From Oidiodendron maius Zn (lineage: Eukaryota; Ascomycota; Leotiomycetes; Myxotrichaceae), in contig KN832874.1 in assembly GCA_000827325.1 (NCBI GenBank), positions 2,251,378-2,315,377 of the forward strand: a stretch of DNA of 64,000 nt. Direction: 5' to 3'. A model generated the notes under the pieces. It made no database searches. It was not told the origin of the DNA and worked only from the letters and a program-made list of their open reading frames with translations. This document shows, piece after piece, positions 29,971-42,712 of the stretch (within the stretch, counting starts at the first letter, position 1; each line of letters begins with the position of its first letter). The translations under genes and the position numbers were made by a program.

Positions 29971-32952
29971 CCATATCTTTAATTGAGGGGAGGCTGGCGG
30001 GTCGGCCTCGTGGTGGTAGATGGTATGTTGAGTATGTTGAGGTGGTTGTTTGCTTGTGTATTAATTTACCGTGAGGATGATTGTCTCATTTGAGGATGAT
30101 TGAGGATCTGACGGTGGATTATATGGTTCTGATATTGAGGGACAGGCAGTCATCTTGTAGGCAAAGCTGTACTCGTGGTTACGACAAATACCGACAAGTC
30201 CGCGGTGGAGTGGCAAGGCCGGCACAGTGTTGGATACCCATTTAGGCTTAGACTAGTGCCTGGGAATTAATAAGTTGTTCGCACGTAATCGGCACGCATC
30301 TTGCAGTTCACAAGTACCCTCCCAGTCATACTATTACTAGCGGGTAAGATGACCTTATCCTTCTGCCGAGCGCCGTGGGGGCCTGTCATTGAGACACGCG
30401 CGCGGACTAGCGTGACGGATGCGAGCATCCCGGCAGACTACTCGGCAATCAACTCGATTACCACGCACCACATCGGGGCTTTGCTGTGCCCGAGTGTAAA
30501 CGCCTTGTCTCTTCAGTTAAGTCATCAGCTGTAGTGAAATAATTTCCTCCATTTCTCAGCCCCAGCTAGCCTAACTTGTGCTCAGTAGACGGACGATTAC
30601 ATCAACGGCAATTTACTAATCTACCATCACTTTGTGTTTGATATTCAAAAATACGATCACTTTTATGCCTATCATACTAATATACTATCAGATCTGTAAG
30701 CAGCAGGCTGTGCAACGTCAACAACACAGATTAAAAGTTAAATAAAGCTATATTTCTCATATATTATAACTAGTCTAACTTTAGTTGCAAATTATATTTA
30801 GAAATATCACAGGTTATGCTGTTAAGATCTGCTCTATTGTCCACGGAGGATCTATTTGATTACTAAGCGAATCTATATTTATTTGATGCCTTTGTTCCTT
30901 TATCCAGACATGTAACTTACTTCATCTTACTATATGTTATTGCGTTAAGTAGCCTTATTATAATGCCTTATTTATAGATTTCAAAAATCACATCTTGGTT
31001 GATAAATACAGTGACAGCCCAAATCACATGCTGCAATCACAGCTACATTTGTACCGCTGTGGATAGTTGTGCCTGTTTTCTTTCCTCTTTAGCGTATTAT
31101 TCTTGTACGAATACAACACTTCTCATCTGCGACTCTATGGCTGAGCCTATCTGCAGTGAGGTTGTCACAAATACTACATATTATAAGTTCTTTTGTATTC
31201 GGTTGTAACTTGTAAGGGTACCTAAGGACAAAACAAAATAGATTTGCATAGAAAGAAGGATAGAAAAATAGAAAGAAGTGAGATATGCGTACCGAGGGAT
31301 ATACTATTGACATAAGATATTTTCTTGTTATCGGCAGTCTCTACTTACGTTTCCTAACTTAGACTTATCTACATCAACAGCAGTTGAAGTTCTCAGGTTG
31401 TAGAGTAAAATTTGCTCCTTGATATATTAGTTTTATGTGAGGCAAGAGCCTCTAGCTCCTCTACGTAAGGAGTCGTTGATACACCACTTAAGACTAGGAG
31501 AATCAAAGCAACTTCATAAATTCCCCGGCCCTGGTTTCGGTACCCCGTCACGCACAAAATCTTAAATCACGGCGTAAGGATTTTGCTTGACTGGCGATAA
31601 TCTTCACATTTAAATAACTTAACGTGGGCGACAACTCACCATGTCTTCTCAAGAGGCACGCATCACTATCACGAGCAAGTTATATGAGTTGCGAAGCGAT
31701 AGAAGAGATATTGTCCTACTTTATAGCCCTGCTGCCAGTACTGCAGAGGTTCAAACTACAGGCGAGCTTAATTCTAATGTTTTTACCACTTGGAAGCACC
31801 AAAGGCCTGCTCCTAGGTACGGAAGTCACTGAAAGAAGCGCATTTCTTATTTTGATACTGCATTGTATTGAGAAATTTTGAGTGGCGTTCTGAGTAACTT
31901 ATGGATGACCTTTCTAGTACAGACATGGGAATGTAACTCCGATATGTTAGGAGCAGCGGCAGAAAAATGAGTCTTATGGACTATACAACCAGGCGGCAGG
32001 AGGCCATTGCAAGACATTTGTCACGGCGATGCCAAAGTAAAGGTAATCGTGGCATAAAATTAGCGGCCGAGCTGAATCGACACAGGTGGATTGGCCAAAT
32101 GGCTACACTAGCTCATTCTAGACTATTCAACGATTAAAATTCTCGTCCCCTCATCCGAGGGAATAGAGGGAACAGGTGCATCTTCTACAGTCAAGCTAAA
32201 GAACGTTGCAGAGCGGCTTCAGCCACCTGGTATCGTCACAGGTTCTGCTTAGGTGGGGGTCCTACAAATAAGCAATGGCCGTTGTGGGGTCAAATGAGAC
32301 TGTGATATCCACCAATGAGTCAATATCTTTAAACTGACGCTGTTCCATCCCCCGTCTCATGGTGTGTCTCTGGATGTTGACTAGCGAGCTCTTTCAAGAA
32401 TGATCAATCAACGCTAGTAGCATCCATAGGGCTGCCTAATAATCAACAGTGCGATTCCAAACTCCTATGTAACCTGAAGAAAATAAGCACGAGGTCGTGC
32501 AAAGTACGACTATAATACTTCGATTGCTGGAGGGATATGCCGGAAGGTTCGGAAGTCACGGTAAAAAGTTGCCGGACACCCGAGCGCTTATATTATTGAT
32601 TCTACAGGCCACAAATATTCTAACACCCGTAGTATTGTAATCCTACAGTAGGTTTCAGGATTCAGCACCATGCAGAATTATACATACGCATATCCCACAG
32701 TCTGTAGATGAGATACCTCTCTAGGAATGACGCCCGTAGTAAAAGGCAATATTGAGGGAAGCTTACGGCTCAATACTACGATAATCACGACATAATCGCT
32801 GAAGTGGGAAGCGAGATAATGCTCTTGTACAATAAGATGTCTAATCTACCCTCATGTATTCACATGGTTCACTGGGATAGTGCCATTGTTCTTTTGAGAA
32901 ACTTGAATTGGATAGATCACGCCAACTGCCCCACTGATACCGCCTCCGGATA
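29971..32952. other. Long gene-poor, partly AT-rich region
   Basis: About 3 kb without a recognisable gene. The part 30540-31010 is strongly AT-rich. A small open frame begins at 31641 (MSSQEARITITSKLYELRSD), but it lacks homology that I recognise and is not called. No RNA structure is seen. Confidence 0.45.
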
Positions 32953-34040
32953 TTAAATCTTTGGCCCGGTTCTATCCTTCTCACCACCGTTTTTACTCGA
33001 TAGCATTTTAAAAGGCCTCACATAAACCAGATGTCTCGCCAACACCAGAATCCCGTTGTCGGCCGGATCCACGATGAATATATCAATATCGTACCTCCCA
33101 TGCCGCACGACATGTGAGTTTGTACGCACTAGAGCCCACTCTAGATCCTTCGGGATCGGTCTTTTGTACTCTATTGCGATGCTAGTAGTCGACACCTGCC
33201 AGTATAGAGGGAGGTCTCGTTCGTGGGTGAGGGGAGGTTGGAAGCCCTAAATCCAAACCCATGCAACAGTCAGCTTCTACATCAAGTGAAAGGTTGGAAT
33301 AACAAAGAGAAAGAAAGGCCCAGTCATGATGACGTACGATGTCAGCGAACCACGTAATTTCATAAAGCCCAACAGGTGAGCCGTCGGCCAGACTGATAAA
33401 GGTATCACGTATATGTCCGCCGGCTCGGTGGCCCCATAAGCCATTGCCATTGGGGGAATTGTTGCGCGGCGACCACCAGCGGAATTTGCGTGTCATGGGC
33501 GTCGCTCGCATATAGGGGTCGTCGATCTCTTGACAATCTCTCTCACGGTTGGGGAGGTCCGTCATGATTGACGAGATGGTCTCCTGGGAAAGCCCGACTT
33601 CTTTAAACATGTTGCCGAAGGTTATGATTGCAACAGCCGACAATCCACTGCCTGGGGCGTCGGTCACTAACCGTGTCTGACTGTCGGGAGCAAGTTCGAC
33701 TCTCACAACGATCTGAAACGAGGAACGTCGGAGCAAATGGCAAGAGAAAAAAACAACCCCGGGCTGCACGCGACTGAGAAACTGAATGTAGCTACCGATA
33801 GCATGCGGAGACGATTCCGGGCCGAATTTGGCGGAGAGGAATTGCTGCGCTGCGTTGATTGCAAGGCCGTTCATGAATCCACCTGATATTTGCCTGTAGA
33901 TTGTATCAGGTAGCTGATATTGAGTGACTGAAGTTTTGTTGATAGGCATATATTTACCTCGCGATGCCAAAATCCTCTGTCGCTTGAACAAAAAACTGGC
34001 CATCTTTTGGATTACGGCCCTTGAGTGGACTGACAACCAT
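32953..34040 (-). CDS. Acyl-CoA thioesterase-like, double hotdog fold
   Basis: Three exons (34040-33958, 33893-33338, 33246-32953) with introns of 64 and 91 bp give 310 residues. It starts MVVSPLKGRNPKDGQFFVQA. The first hotdog has QISGGFMNGLAINAAQQFLS and IGSYIQFLSRVQPG. The second ends with SIAIEYKRPIPKDLEWALVR, then HGRYDIDIFIVDPADNGILV, as in the fungal thioesterase-like superfamily (4HBT_3). Members hydrolyse acyl-CoA or related thioesters, often near polyketide or fatty-acid genes; no such gene is adjacent. An exonic 45-base segment (33757-33713) starts GT, ends CAG and is a multiple of three; removing it gives a better family fit (296 residues), so it may be a facultative intron. No active-site call is possible. 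Confidence 0.75.
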
Positions 34041-35619
34041 TGCTTTGGAGATAGGACCCTCTTGGGTGGCTATCCGTTCCGATGCAGACTTGGATATGTT
34101 TGCTCCTCTACCTTGTTTCGACACACCCCGGCCGACTGTGTTGATAAGTAATAACGAAAACCTATTCGGATGTAGGATATTTTAGAAGAGCGAACATTTG
34201 CCAGCGATGCAAAGCGTTCCCTATGGTAGACTGGGACGATTTGACACAACGGTAACTTTCGTTGTTGACCAAGGCCGACTTTTAAGGGAGTGGCTAGTGC
34301 GGCATATGACGCCGATTACGGCGACTAATATTTGGATTCAAAAGCTTCAGACTCAGCTGATGTCATCCCATTTCTTGACCTTTGATTCCGTTCTAAAAAT
34401 TCGTGGATAATCACTTCGTAGAACATAATTAGAACACTTTGCACACTTTTCAGTCGTCACCCGATCCTGGAAGCGATTCGACACGACACGTACTTGTGTA
34501 TTATTTTTGCCCCGGAAAAGGTCGGAAGTACCGATATCCTTCAATGTTCTTTGGTCTTCATTTTTTTGAGCAATTCTACGGAGAAGCCACGTCATCTGTG
34601 TCACAACCATGTAATCGTATTGCTGATTTAAACCTCGACTTCTTTTAGCGGGAATCCTATCGCCGATCTTAAGCGGGGTCCTCTAATGCTCCGCTTCTAG
34701 GAAGACATCGCGTCATAATTTTGCATCACGGTACCGTCTGTACAAGCAAAGGATTATTGTCCTATCTTACCAAATTTTGTTTAGCGGAGAGACAATCTAC
34801 ATAGGAAATCCCTTTGACATAATCATCTCCTAGTGAGTGTCATTTACCAGTAGCAATTCAAGTAGACCAAATCCGGAGCAACCTCTGGGTTTCACACAAC
34901 ACAATCAGTTCCATCCAGAGGTCCAACCACATTTATATCAGTTTTGCACTGTCCAGTCATGAGATGCAAGAACGCTGATTCCCCCGACGAACAGCAGGTG
35001 TTCCTAGCAATGAAGCGGCGGACAATGAAGCGGCGGACAGACTGCCATCCACGACCGCCATGCCTCATAGTATATAGTACAGTCAAACCTTAATATAAGA
35101 ATACTTAATATAAGAATAGTATTTTCAAAAGTGTTACTTCTATAATTACTATAGTATTCTAGCTTAAAAATACTACTACTATAATCCTTTATATTATATA
35201 AATCTAATAGCTTTTATTAATCTACATTATATTTACTTCTTTACTATTATAAATGAATTAAATTACTATTATAAACTTATTAAATAATATCTATAAAATA
35301 CTAGAGTATTATTTATAAAGATTTATATATAAGTTTATCTATTAACTTTAGTAATAAAGTTTAAATTAATATTATAATTCTATATTTTAATAGACTAAAA
35401 GTAAATTAAAGAGTAAGTCTATTATAACTTAACTATTATAGTTATAAAGGATTAAAACTAAATACTATATAATTTATTGATCAGGGCCTCAATCACGCAT
35501 GATACATCCTTCAGGATTCAGGATATCCTTCAGGATCTAGAATTCAGAGGATTCATGTAAGTTAATAAGAGGTTGAATAGGTCCATATAAAGGGGCCTTT
35601 ACTCCAGTGTAGCTGTGCT
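34041..35619. other. Gene-poor region with AT-rich block
   Basis: 34041-35080 has only short unrelated frames. 35085-35480 is extremely AT-rich, with runs of tata, taata and ctata words, typical of RIP-eroded repeats. No gene is supported. Confidence 0.55.
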
Positions 35620-35760
35620 TAATTAGTTGTCTCTGCATCACTCTCTTTATATACTGCTTTTCGGTATATCAGCTATACCGAAAAGCCTATAGTCAATATA
35701 ACTGAGTTTCACCTTGATCCGACTATAACCTGTGCATTAACCTGAACCTCCTCTCAAGAT
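35620..35760 (+). repeat. Dispersed repeat, copy A
   Basis: Contains agttgtctctgcatcactc followed, after a 44-base interruption, by atagtcaatataactgag and tttcaccttgat. The same words occur uninterrupted at 40120-40200 (copy B). The sequence and spacing suggest a retroelement LTR or MITE fragment. Confidence 0.7.
35656..35686. repeat. Perfect 13-bp hairpin inside repeat copy A
   Basis: gcttttcggtata at 35656-35668 is followed by tcagc and the exact reverse complement tataccgaaaagc at 35674-35686. It falls within the stretch that copy B lacks, so it arrived as an insertion in copy A or was lost from copy B. Confidence 0.75.
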
Positions 35761-36689
35761 AATTAATAATTAATCTTATATTAATAAAAAGAAATAATTT
35801 AATAATAAAGAAAGATTATTTAAAGATAAAAGATATAAGTAATAATATAGCTTTCTTTAATAGTTATACTAGTAGTCACCTATTAAACTGCAAATAAAAT
35901 GTGATGTAGTATAGAGTAATAATATCTGCAGTGTTACTTGGAAGAATTATTTTCAAACCCATCTGCGATTAACTAACCTACTAGACCCCTGTAGTAAATA
36001 AAGGATATTTGGATTAAAGGTCACTATACATCTGTAGTCTATACACTGTATATATAGCATAGCGGCTTTGACAAGACTACTGGCCTTTAAGGTTTAGCCT
36101 GGGCGTAATAGACTAACCCTAACTCGCTTGAATAGTAAGATTCTTTACGAAGTAAAATTTGCGAGCTTCCCTAAACAGCAGTTAGCTTACAGTTAAAGTA
36201 TCATAGATGCAGCTATAGCTGGTACTAATAAGCACTAAGCCTCGTATAAGGGACGGTGCATCGTATTCGAAAAAGACACATCAGTAATCAATTACAATTG
36301 TATACCTCCACTCCACAGTATTTATTAAATACGAAGATAGTCGGCCTTATCAAAGTAATATAAATGCAGCTACTTCATATAGCTAGTACTAATAGACACT
36401 AACACTTATAGATAGAGTATTATATTCTATGCGCTTGTAGTTTGTATTTGGCTAAACATACATTGCGAAAGGAAATATTCTGCGGTATTCAATAGTCTTT
36501 GCATACCTGCAAAGGCATTTATTATCGGACGAGGAGTTATATAACCTTGGCCCGCCAAATCGAATTGACTGAACACATCTTATTTAATGCTGCAGCGCAG
36601 TTACTCGATTGCACCCCTCTTTGTTTGAGCAAACTATTCTTCTGCCTGCCCCATTCCTGTCCTCAATATTGCTTCCCACATTTGAAGCA
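35761..36689. promoter_or_regulatory. Upstream flank of the subtilase gene
   Basis: AT-rich to about 35950 and then mixed repeat-like sequence. The last 200 bases are the likely promoter and 5' leader of the protease. No clear TATA element can be picked from many AT runs. No gene is seen. Confidence 0.4.
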
Positions 36690-39613
36690 ATGAAGCTCAA
36701 GTGCACCTTCGGATTGCTGGCCTTAGCTGGGAGGGTGGCATCCCTCACAGTCACGACTAACCAGCAATCCTCCTCAAACAGTAATACAACCGAAGTCCCG
36801 AATGCCTTCATTATTGAACTTCAACCAGACTTTTACTCCTCTTTGCCACCGAAAGAGCGTTTTGCGCGGACGGCTGTTGCTAGCGACGTTAACTACCAAG
36901 TTCGCCACGAGTATAGTAGCAATGACTACTTTTTGGGACTTTCGGTGTTGTTTAACAAGCCAGTTGACCTCGCCTCTCTAAGGCAGACTGCTGGTGTCAA
37001 AAATGCCTGGCCTGTCTCGAGAGTCAGCCGCCCTCAGCCGTTTGGCTCGAGGGAAAGCCGGACCAAATCAGCCAGTAGTAGCAGCAATACGACCCTGCCT
37101 AATCTAAGAGGCAGCGCCAGGGTCAATCAACCCCTAGACATGGGCAACGTACGGAGGCTCCATGATCAGGGCATTAGAGGTAAAGGAGTGCTAGTTGCCC
37201 TCATCGACACCGGTGTTGACTATCGCCATCCCGCGCTCGGTGGAGGATTTGGCCCGGGTCACAAGATAGCATTAGGCTATGATTTTGTGGGAGATGATTA
37301 TGACGGTACCAATACTCCTGTGCCGGGTGAAGATCCCTTGGTAACATGCCCGGGAGGTGGACATGGGAGTCACACCACCGGTAAGTACGGACTATTACCG
37401 CGGTCTTGTTGTATTGTCAATTGTCCCAGATCTAAAACTAAGGTGTGACAAACTCAGGCATTGTGGCAATGGAAGATCCCGACAACCAGGGGTTCGGTTT
37501 GATCGGTGTGGCTCCAGAAGCAACGATTGCGGTATACCGTGTCTTTGGCTGCAGCGGGTCTGTCACTAATGATGTTCTTATCGCGGCGATGCTGAGAGCT
37601 GCGCAAGATGGCGCGATCGTCTTGTCTATGTCAATCGGCGAATATGACGTGTGGGAAGAAATAAACGTCTTTGACCCAATAGTGAGCAGGCTCGCACAAA
37701 ATGGCACTGTCGTCGTCGCAGCTGTTGGCAATTTTGGGACGGCCGGACTCTACTCGACCTCAACTCCTGCTATATCCGTTGATGCGCTGTCCGTAGGCTC
37801 GATTGAAAATGAGATATATCCAACCTTGTACGCGGCTCACAATGATAAAAACGAACCCCTTCATTACATATCGGTGTTTCCCCTTTCGCAAAAGGATCGC
37901 ATGGATGTATTCCAACTGGGTACTGGACTTGGAATTCCAATCAATGCTACTGTCGCAAGCGGATGCTACGACCCTGCGTGGGATGCGGCAGCCAACATGT
38001 CAGTCAATTGGAACACCACCATCTTGCTGGTATCATTAACGCCCAACTGCGGTCCAGTTTGGTCAGGGCCGGCTCCAGAGCTGGGTGTCACGACAATTCT
38101 GGTATATATTGAGGATGAAGAGGAATTGATAGCCATACCCGAATCTGGACAGCAGCCTGAAATCTTATACTTGGACTATAATAACTCGCAGATTCTCCGT
38201 CACAGTATAGGTCAGATGTCACCTGGCCAGACATATGGCTTGAGATTCGATGGTGAGCGTGCCAGTGACGCACTGAACCCATACGGTGGGTCCCTCGACG
38301 TCTTCTCAAGTTTTGGGCCTACGGTTGAGCTGTCACTGCAGCCTAAAATTGCTGCACCGGGAGGCTCGATTCTGTCAACGTGGCCGCTGGAGGAAGGTGG
38401 CTATGATATTCTATCTGGAACTTCCATGGCAGTGCCGTTCGTGGCTGGAAGCTATGCACTTCTTAAATCTCAGTACCCAGAACTTACGGTCTCGCAGCTC
38501 GTTGCACGGCTCCAAACCACCTGCAGCCCCGTTCTGGAGCACAACTCTACACTCCTTGCTTCCACAGCCCAGCAGGGCGCCGGATTGGTGAATGCTTATG
38601 CTGCTGTTATGGCTGATTCTACTATTACTCCTTCTGAGCTAAGCTTGCGGGACTCCACCAAGCCAGCACCCCAGAACATCACGATACGGAACGACTCGAA
38701 GTCACAGAAGAAATACATTCTCAGTCACGACCCAGCGGCATACTTTAGAACTTTTACCGATTATCTGGCCGGAAATCCGGGCGACCTCAACACCGATGGG
38801 ACCGTCATCCCTGAGCCAGTCTTTGCCTCTGCGGACTTCTCAATAACCTCCCTGACCCTCAAACCTGGGCATTCTGCCACTATCCAAGTCCAAATCACAC
38901 CACCAGCAGAGCTATATCCATTCTCTTATCCAGTATACGCTGGATTCGTCACAATATCTACCGATAGATTTGCTTATTCCATTCCCTACGTTGGCGTGCC
39001 ATACAATCGTTCTGAGGTCGGCCCAATCGCCCACAACATAACAACAACTATTCCATATAATTCTCCATCGATATTATCTCTCAATGGAACAAGCGATTCG
39101 ATCTTCGATGCCTATCAGAGCAAGCCAAATATCGACGCGTACACATGGTCGACAAACAATTCTCTGCAAGTCGCACCTCTGCTTAGGGTCGATATTCTGC
39201 TGCCGTCTAGAATCATTCGCTTGGAGCTTGTACCAGCGAACACGTCCTTTGTCCCGGATCTTTATGGCTTCGACCCCAAGGTTCACATCGAGTATCAAGC
39301 AACCCCTCAACCTCTCTTGTCCGGCTTTCTGGGTGTACCAACATATGGCGTCATTCTCGAATACACCATAGATACGCCCGAAAATAAGAGCCCTGCGACA
39401 GTGCAACCAACGTTCTATCACTTCGTATCTTTTCTTCTCGGGCTTCCAAAGCTAACAAATGATGAAGATGTATCGTATAATATTAGTTCCGGTGATTACC
39501 GGCCACTTTGTCGTGCATTGAGGTTGAATGGCAACAAAACCGACGCTGCTGATTATCAATCATGGCTTGGGCCAGTAATTAGAGCGAAGATTCCAAAGGA
39601 GGAATTTCCTTAA
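36690..39613 (+). CDS. Secreted subtilisin-like serine protease (S8) with PA and Fn3-like domains
   Basis: Two exons (36690-37380 and 37458-39613) with a 77-bp intron give 948 residues. I chose this ATG rather than the in-frame one at 36609 because it starts a signal peptide (LKCTFGLLALAGRVASL). A propeptide follows to about residue 145. The catalytic triad is complete: Asp173 in LIDTGVDYRHP, His225 in GGHGSHTTG and Ser553 in SGTSMAVPFVAG; the oxyanion Asn322 is in AAVGNFG. A protease-associated domain is inserted at about 365-500. The C-terminal third looks like the Fn3_5 domain of C5a-peptidase-like subtilases. Many N-x-S/T sites fit a secreted glycoprotein. It probably degrades extracellular protein. 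The gene is bracketed by copies of a dispersed repeat yet shows no damage. Confidence 0.9.
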
Positions 39614-39832
39614 CTCTGTCGCATGCTACAGTGCAAGCAACAGCTATGCAGTGATATCAGCTGCATCAGCTGCTAACGCTAAGAACCGGGACCAAGAATC
39701 CGCAAGTATTCTTAAGGCAGGCAAGCAGAGCTATTTAAATAGCAATGTAGCTTAGCTTTGTCTATATGTAAAGGAGCCTGTATCCAATATATTTAGATAA
39801 GAGATTCATGATTTAGTATTCTATAATAATGT

Positions 39833-39885
39833 GTTGAAATGACCTGTACTCCGCTTTCCTCGCTTTCTGTATTATATATATTCCG
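39833..39885 (+). repeat. Short repeat shared with 53087-53127
   Basis: tgttgaaatgacct and ccgctttctgtatt with similar spacing recur near 53087-53127. It sits just left of the TA-flanked inverted-repeat element and is probably a transposon-end remnant. Confidence 0.5.
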
Positions 39886-39902
39886 ACCCACCCGCGAATA
39901 TA

Positions 39903-40435
39903 CCCCATTCGCGAACAGTGTAGGTAATAATATAAGGCTATTACAATAAATATTGCAATATTATTGTAATATTTCATATTGAATAAGTCCTAAGGCTTCA
40001 AGTACATAATACACATACAATGTGGTTGCCTGCTAGGCTACCCTCTGGTGCCTAGTCAGTGACTCAACCAATTGTGTATTCCGTATTAAGTATAAGGGCA
40101 CTGGTTCTCCAGTATACCTTCTTCTTACTCTAGTTGTCTCTGCATCACTCAATAGTCAATATAACTGAGTTTCACCTTGATACCCGACTACGACCTGCAT
40201 ACCTGTTACCTCTCCCAAGCAAGAGTAAGCATAAACAATACCGGTAAATATATCGCGTCGAACGCATCGATTAAGGGGTACTTATGATTATGCTACTGTA
40301 GCTGAAAAGGTATTTAGTTAGTATCTAGGCATACTAATATGACACGAATGTGTGTCTAAGATGACCCAGAGGGGTTCTGGGTAATTATCTACAATATGAG
40401 GGGGGTCTCGGTAATTTCGCACTGTTCGCGGGGGC
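39903..40435. mobile_element. Candidate MITE with terminal inverted repeats and TA target duplication
   Basis: The left end ccccattcgcgaacagtg and the right end cactgttcgcgggggc are imperfect inverted repeats sharing cgcgaacagtg. Each end is flanked by TA (39901-39902 and 40436-40437), the target duplication of pogo/mariner elements. The element is 533 bases long with no transposase. Its subterminal word at 39923-39975 recurs in inverse orientation next to the pogo transposase at 52808-52858, suggesting mobilisation by that family. Confidence 0.55.
40120..40230 (+). repeat. Dispersed repeat, copy B
   Basis: Uninterrupted copy of the words found in copy A at 35620-35760 (agttgtctctgcatcactc, atagtcaatataactgag, tttcaccttgata). 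It lies inside the candidate MITE. Confidence 0.7.
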
Positions 40436-40831
40436 TATCAGTAAATAGCCGTTCTTTTTTACTCCTTTCGGGTCTTTCGGAGTTAAGATCACAAGACTAA
40501 TAGCCTAACTAAGTTAGGTTTAGATTCTTGCATTCGGAATAAAGACCCTAGCTCAAGCTCGTAAAGTTTAAATCAACAGTAGTATTCTATCTCTAATGCA
40601 CCAGGAACTCTCGTATCCCGTCTCTTCCGAGACTTCCGTGCTGGCGTAGAAGAATATAAGCATTCGACCAAAATCATTTAGGTCACGGATCAGAATATAC
40701 TGCGCAGCGGTCTCGGCCCAATAACTGACGCCCGGGATGGCCAACTAGTGTCGGAATAACGTATTTGATAAGCGAGCGACACATGTATGCGAGTGACACA
40801 CTTCCCATCAATACCACGGATTCAGACTAAC
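40436..40831. other. No recognisable gene
   Basis: Short intergenic stretch between the MITE and a transposase fragment. Nothing is supported. Confidence 0.4.
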
Positions 40832-40985
40832 ATGGCTCCACCCTACAACACTCAATTAGCTCAGAAAGAGGGCCGGATAGCCTTAGCTGTCCAGGCATTC
40901 AAGAAGGGACAGTTTTCAAGCCTGTATACCATTGTAAAGATATATAATATCCCTGAACTAATACTCTAAAGATATATTAAAGGTA
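40832..40985 (+). mobile_element. Pogo-type transposase N-terminus (HTH_psq), truncated
   Basis: MAPPYNTQLAQKEGRIALAV then QAFKKGQFSSLYTIVKIYNI followed by a stop. This is the canonical start of fungal pogo-like transposases (Pipsqueak helix-turn-helix). TAA interrupts the recognition helix, and only about 45 codons remain. Confidence 0.75.
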
Positions 40986-42712
40986 TTAATATATAATCCT
41001 TGACCTTCAACGTTTGCATTTGCTCCTAGGACTAGGAGGCTAGGGGCGAATACGAGAGAAGGGATATAAGCGAGCCACGATCCTTATTCCAAATGCATCC
41101 AAGTGTTGGGACTTTTTCGCTCTTATGTCCGATTTGCTCCTTTGCTCCTAGTGTGTTTGGGATGGAATCGTAGTGTTGATTTAGACTTTAAAAACCTAAG
41201 CTAGCGGGCGCGTAGTTGTGAATTTGATTCAAAACGTTAAGATCGACAGCGCGATCCAAAGCTCTAACTTAATGTAATCGAGGAAGATGTGGGGTACGCG
41301 GCCAGACCTAGCCAGCCACAGTAGAGACCTGTAACCCCACGCTATTAACTAGTCATTCTCAATGCTGAATAAGCATAATACTAACCCGTCTAACCCCTCA
41401 AACTGCACCGCCAAATTATCCACCAATTGAATGAAATGCTTCGTATTTCCTTGAGCCGTGCACCACTCATTCTCGCCGGACACAGAGTCCACGCATCTGC
41501 TTCCCGTTTGGGGATGGTAGGTAGCATCCTAGATATGTCATTGTTATGCCTCGAGGTCAATGCCGGCATGTTTCCGGGTCGAGTGATTACCCGCGAAACG
41601 CCGAGAGACCGGCCCGGAACTGATCACATGACTTTAGTAACCTGCCAGAATAGGGACCGTTGTGCTGATCTCAGCTTCCACAAAGTACGAGCTGCCGCTA
41701 GGCTGGTGTTTGACCGGTGTTTTGACCGGTGTTTGGGCCGGCGGCGAGGCGAAGTTGACTCCCCAGCTAGCCTCTGGTTCCGTGGGAGTAGTTCTGTCGT
41801 GACAGGTTGCACAGGCACAACACAGTATCGGAGAAGATAGAGAGAGAGTTCACGAGAGTCCACACGATATTGAGAAAGTGCAATGCTAAATATCGCTGGA
41901 GGAACGGCTCATTTAGGGGCTACTGCCCTACCACTCCTGCCCGTTCTAGCTGAACTGATAGGACCCTGTCTCTCCTCAAACCCCTGTTGGCTAAGCGTTC
42001 TAGATTGTCGATGCAAATTAGTGAAACGCTCATCTTGCTAGGCGAAAGCCATGCCGGCATTTTTAACCACGGCAAATAATAATAAGCCTCTGCCACGAGC
42101 CGCTTGACAACACCAACGCGTACATGCCGTAGCTCGATCAGGGGCTGCACAAGACCCTCCAAGACTGCGACTACGCTCGTCGCCGGCTGTACGCGGCAGA
42201 GGCCACACGGCATCATGTTGACTTGGTACATGCCAGGGACAATTTGTCTCGCCAATGCTTGATATTGTCAAGCGGTGACTCACTGCCTATGTGTATATGT
42301 AGAGAGCTGTCAGTCAAGTTGAATAGGAATCAGTTCAAGCGCCAACGCATCAAGCTGCAGGACGTCAAGCGTCAACTGTAGATTGAACAATACGAGACTG
42401 GCTTCCCACCTGAAACGCATGACGGACTGGCAATCGAAATGGGTGTGATACTAACGTAGAATGAGATAAGACGTTGGGCACTAACAGTAGATCATCAAGT
42501 TCATGGCGAGATTCGCTGACATACGAGGCCTAGTGCGATCTGATCCGAACCAGAACAAGGTAGTGAATCATCCACCCCAGGGCCCGGACTGGACGCTACG
42601 CACGACCCACCCACCTCCGATGCTTCATCGTCTCTCGGCCATCCACTCTCCCCTTCCTCCGGCCTCCGGCGTCCTCTCCATCCTCCTCCCGGTGCTGTGA
42701 CCTAACTACCGG
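40986..42712. other. No supported gene; small internal repeats
   Basis: Reading frames such as 41427-41840 show no family resemblance. At 41705-41745 the unit gtgtttgaccg is repeated about three times. At 41016-41033 ctcctag and ctaggag form a short inverted repeat. From about 42580 onward the plus strand is pyrimidine-rich, as in a fungal promoter and leader for the downstream regulator. Confidence 0.45.

Noticed and set aside
34353-34610. 85-codon minus-strand frame
   Set aside because: No domain, and in a decayed region upstream of the thioesterase.
41427-41840. 137-codon plus-strand frame
   Set aside because: No recognisable family; contains a simple tandem repeat; overlapping frames on the other strand are equally long.
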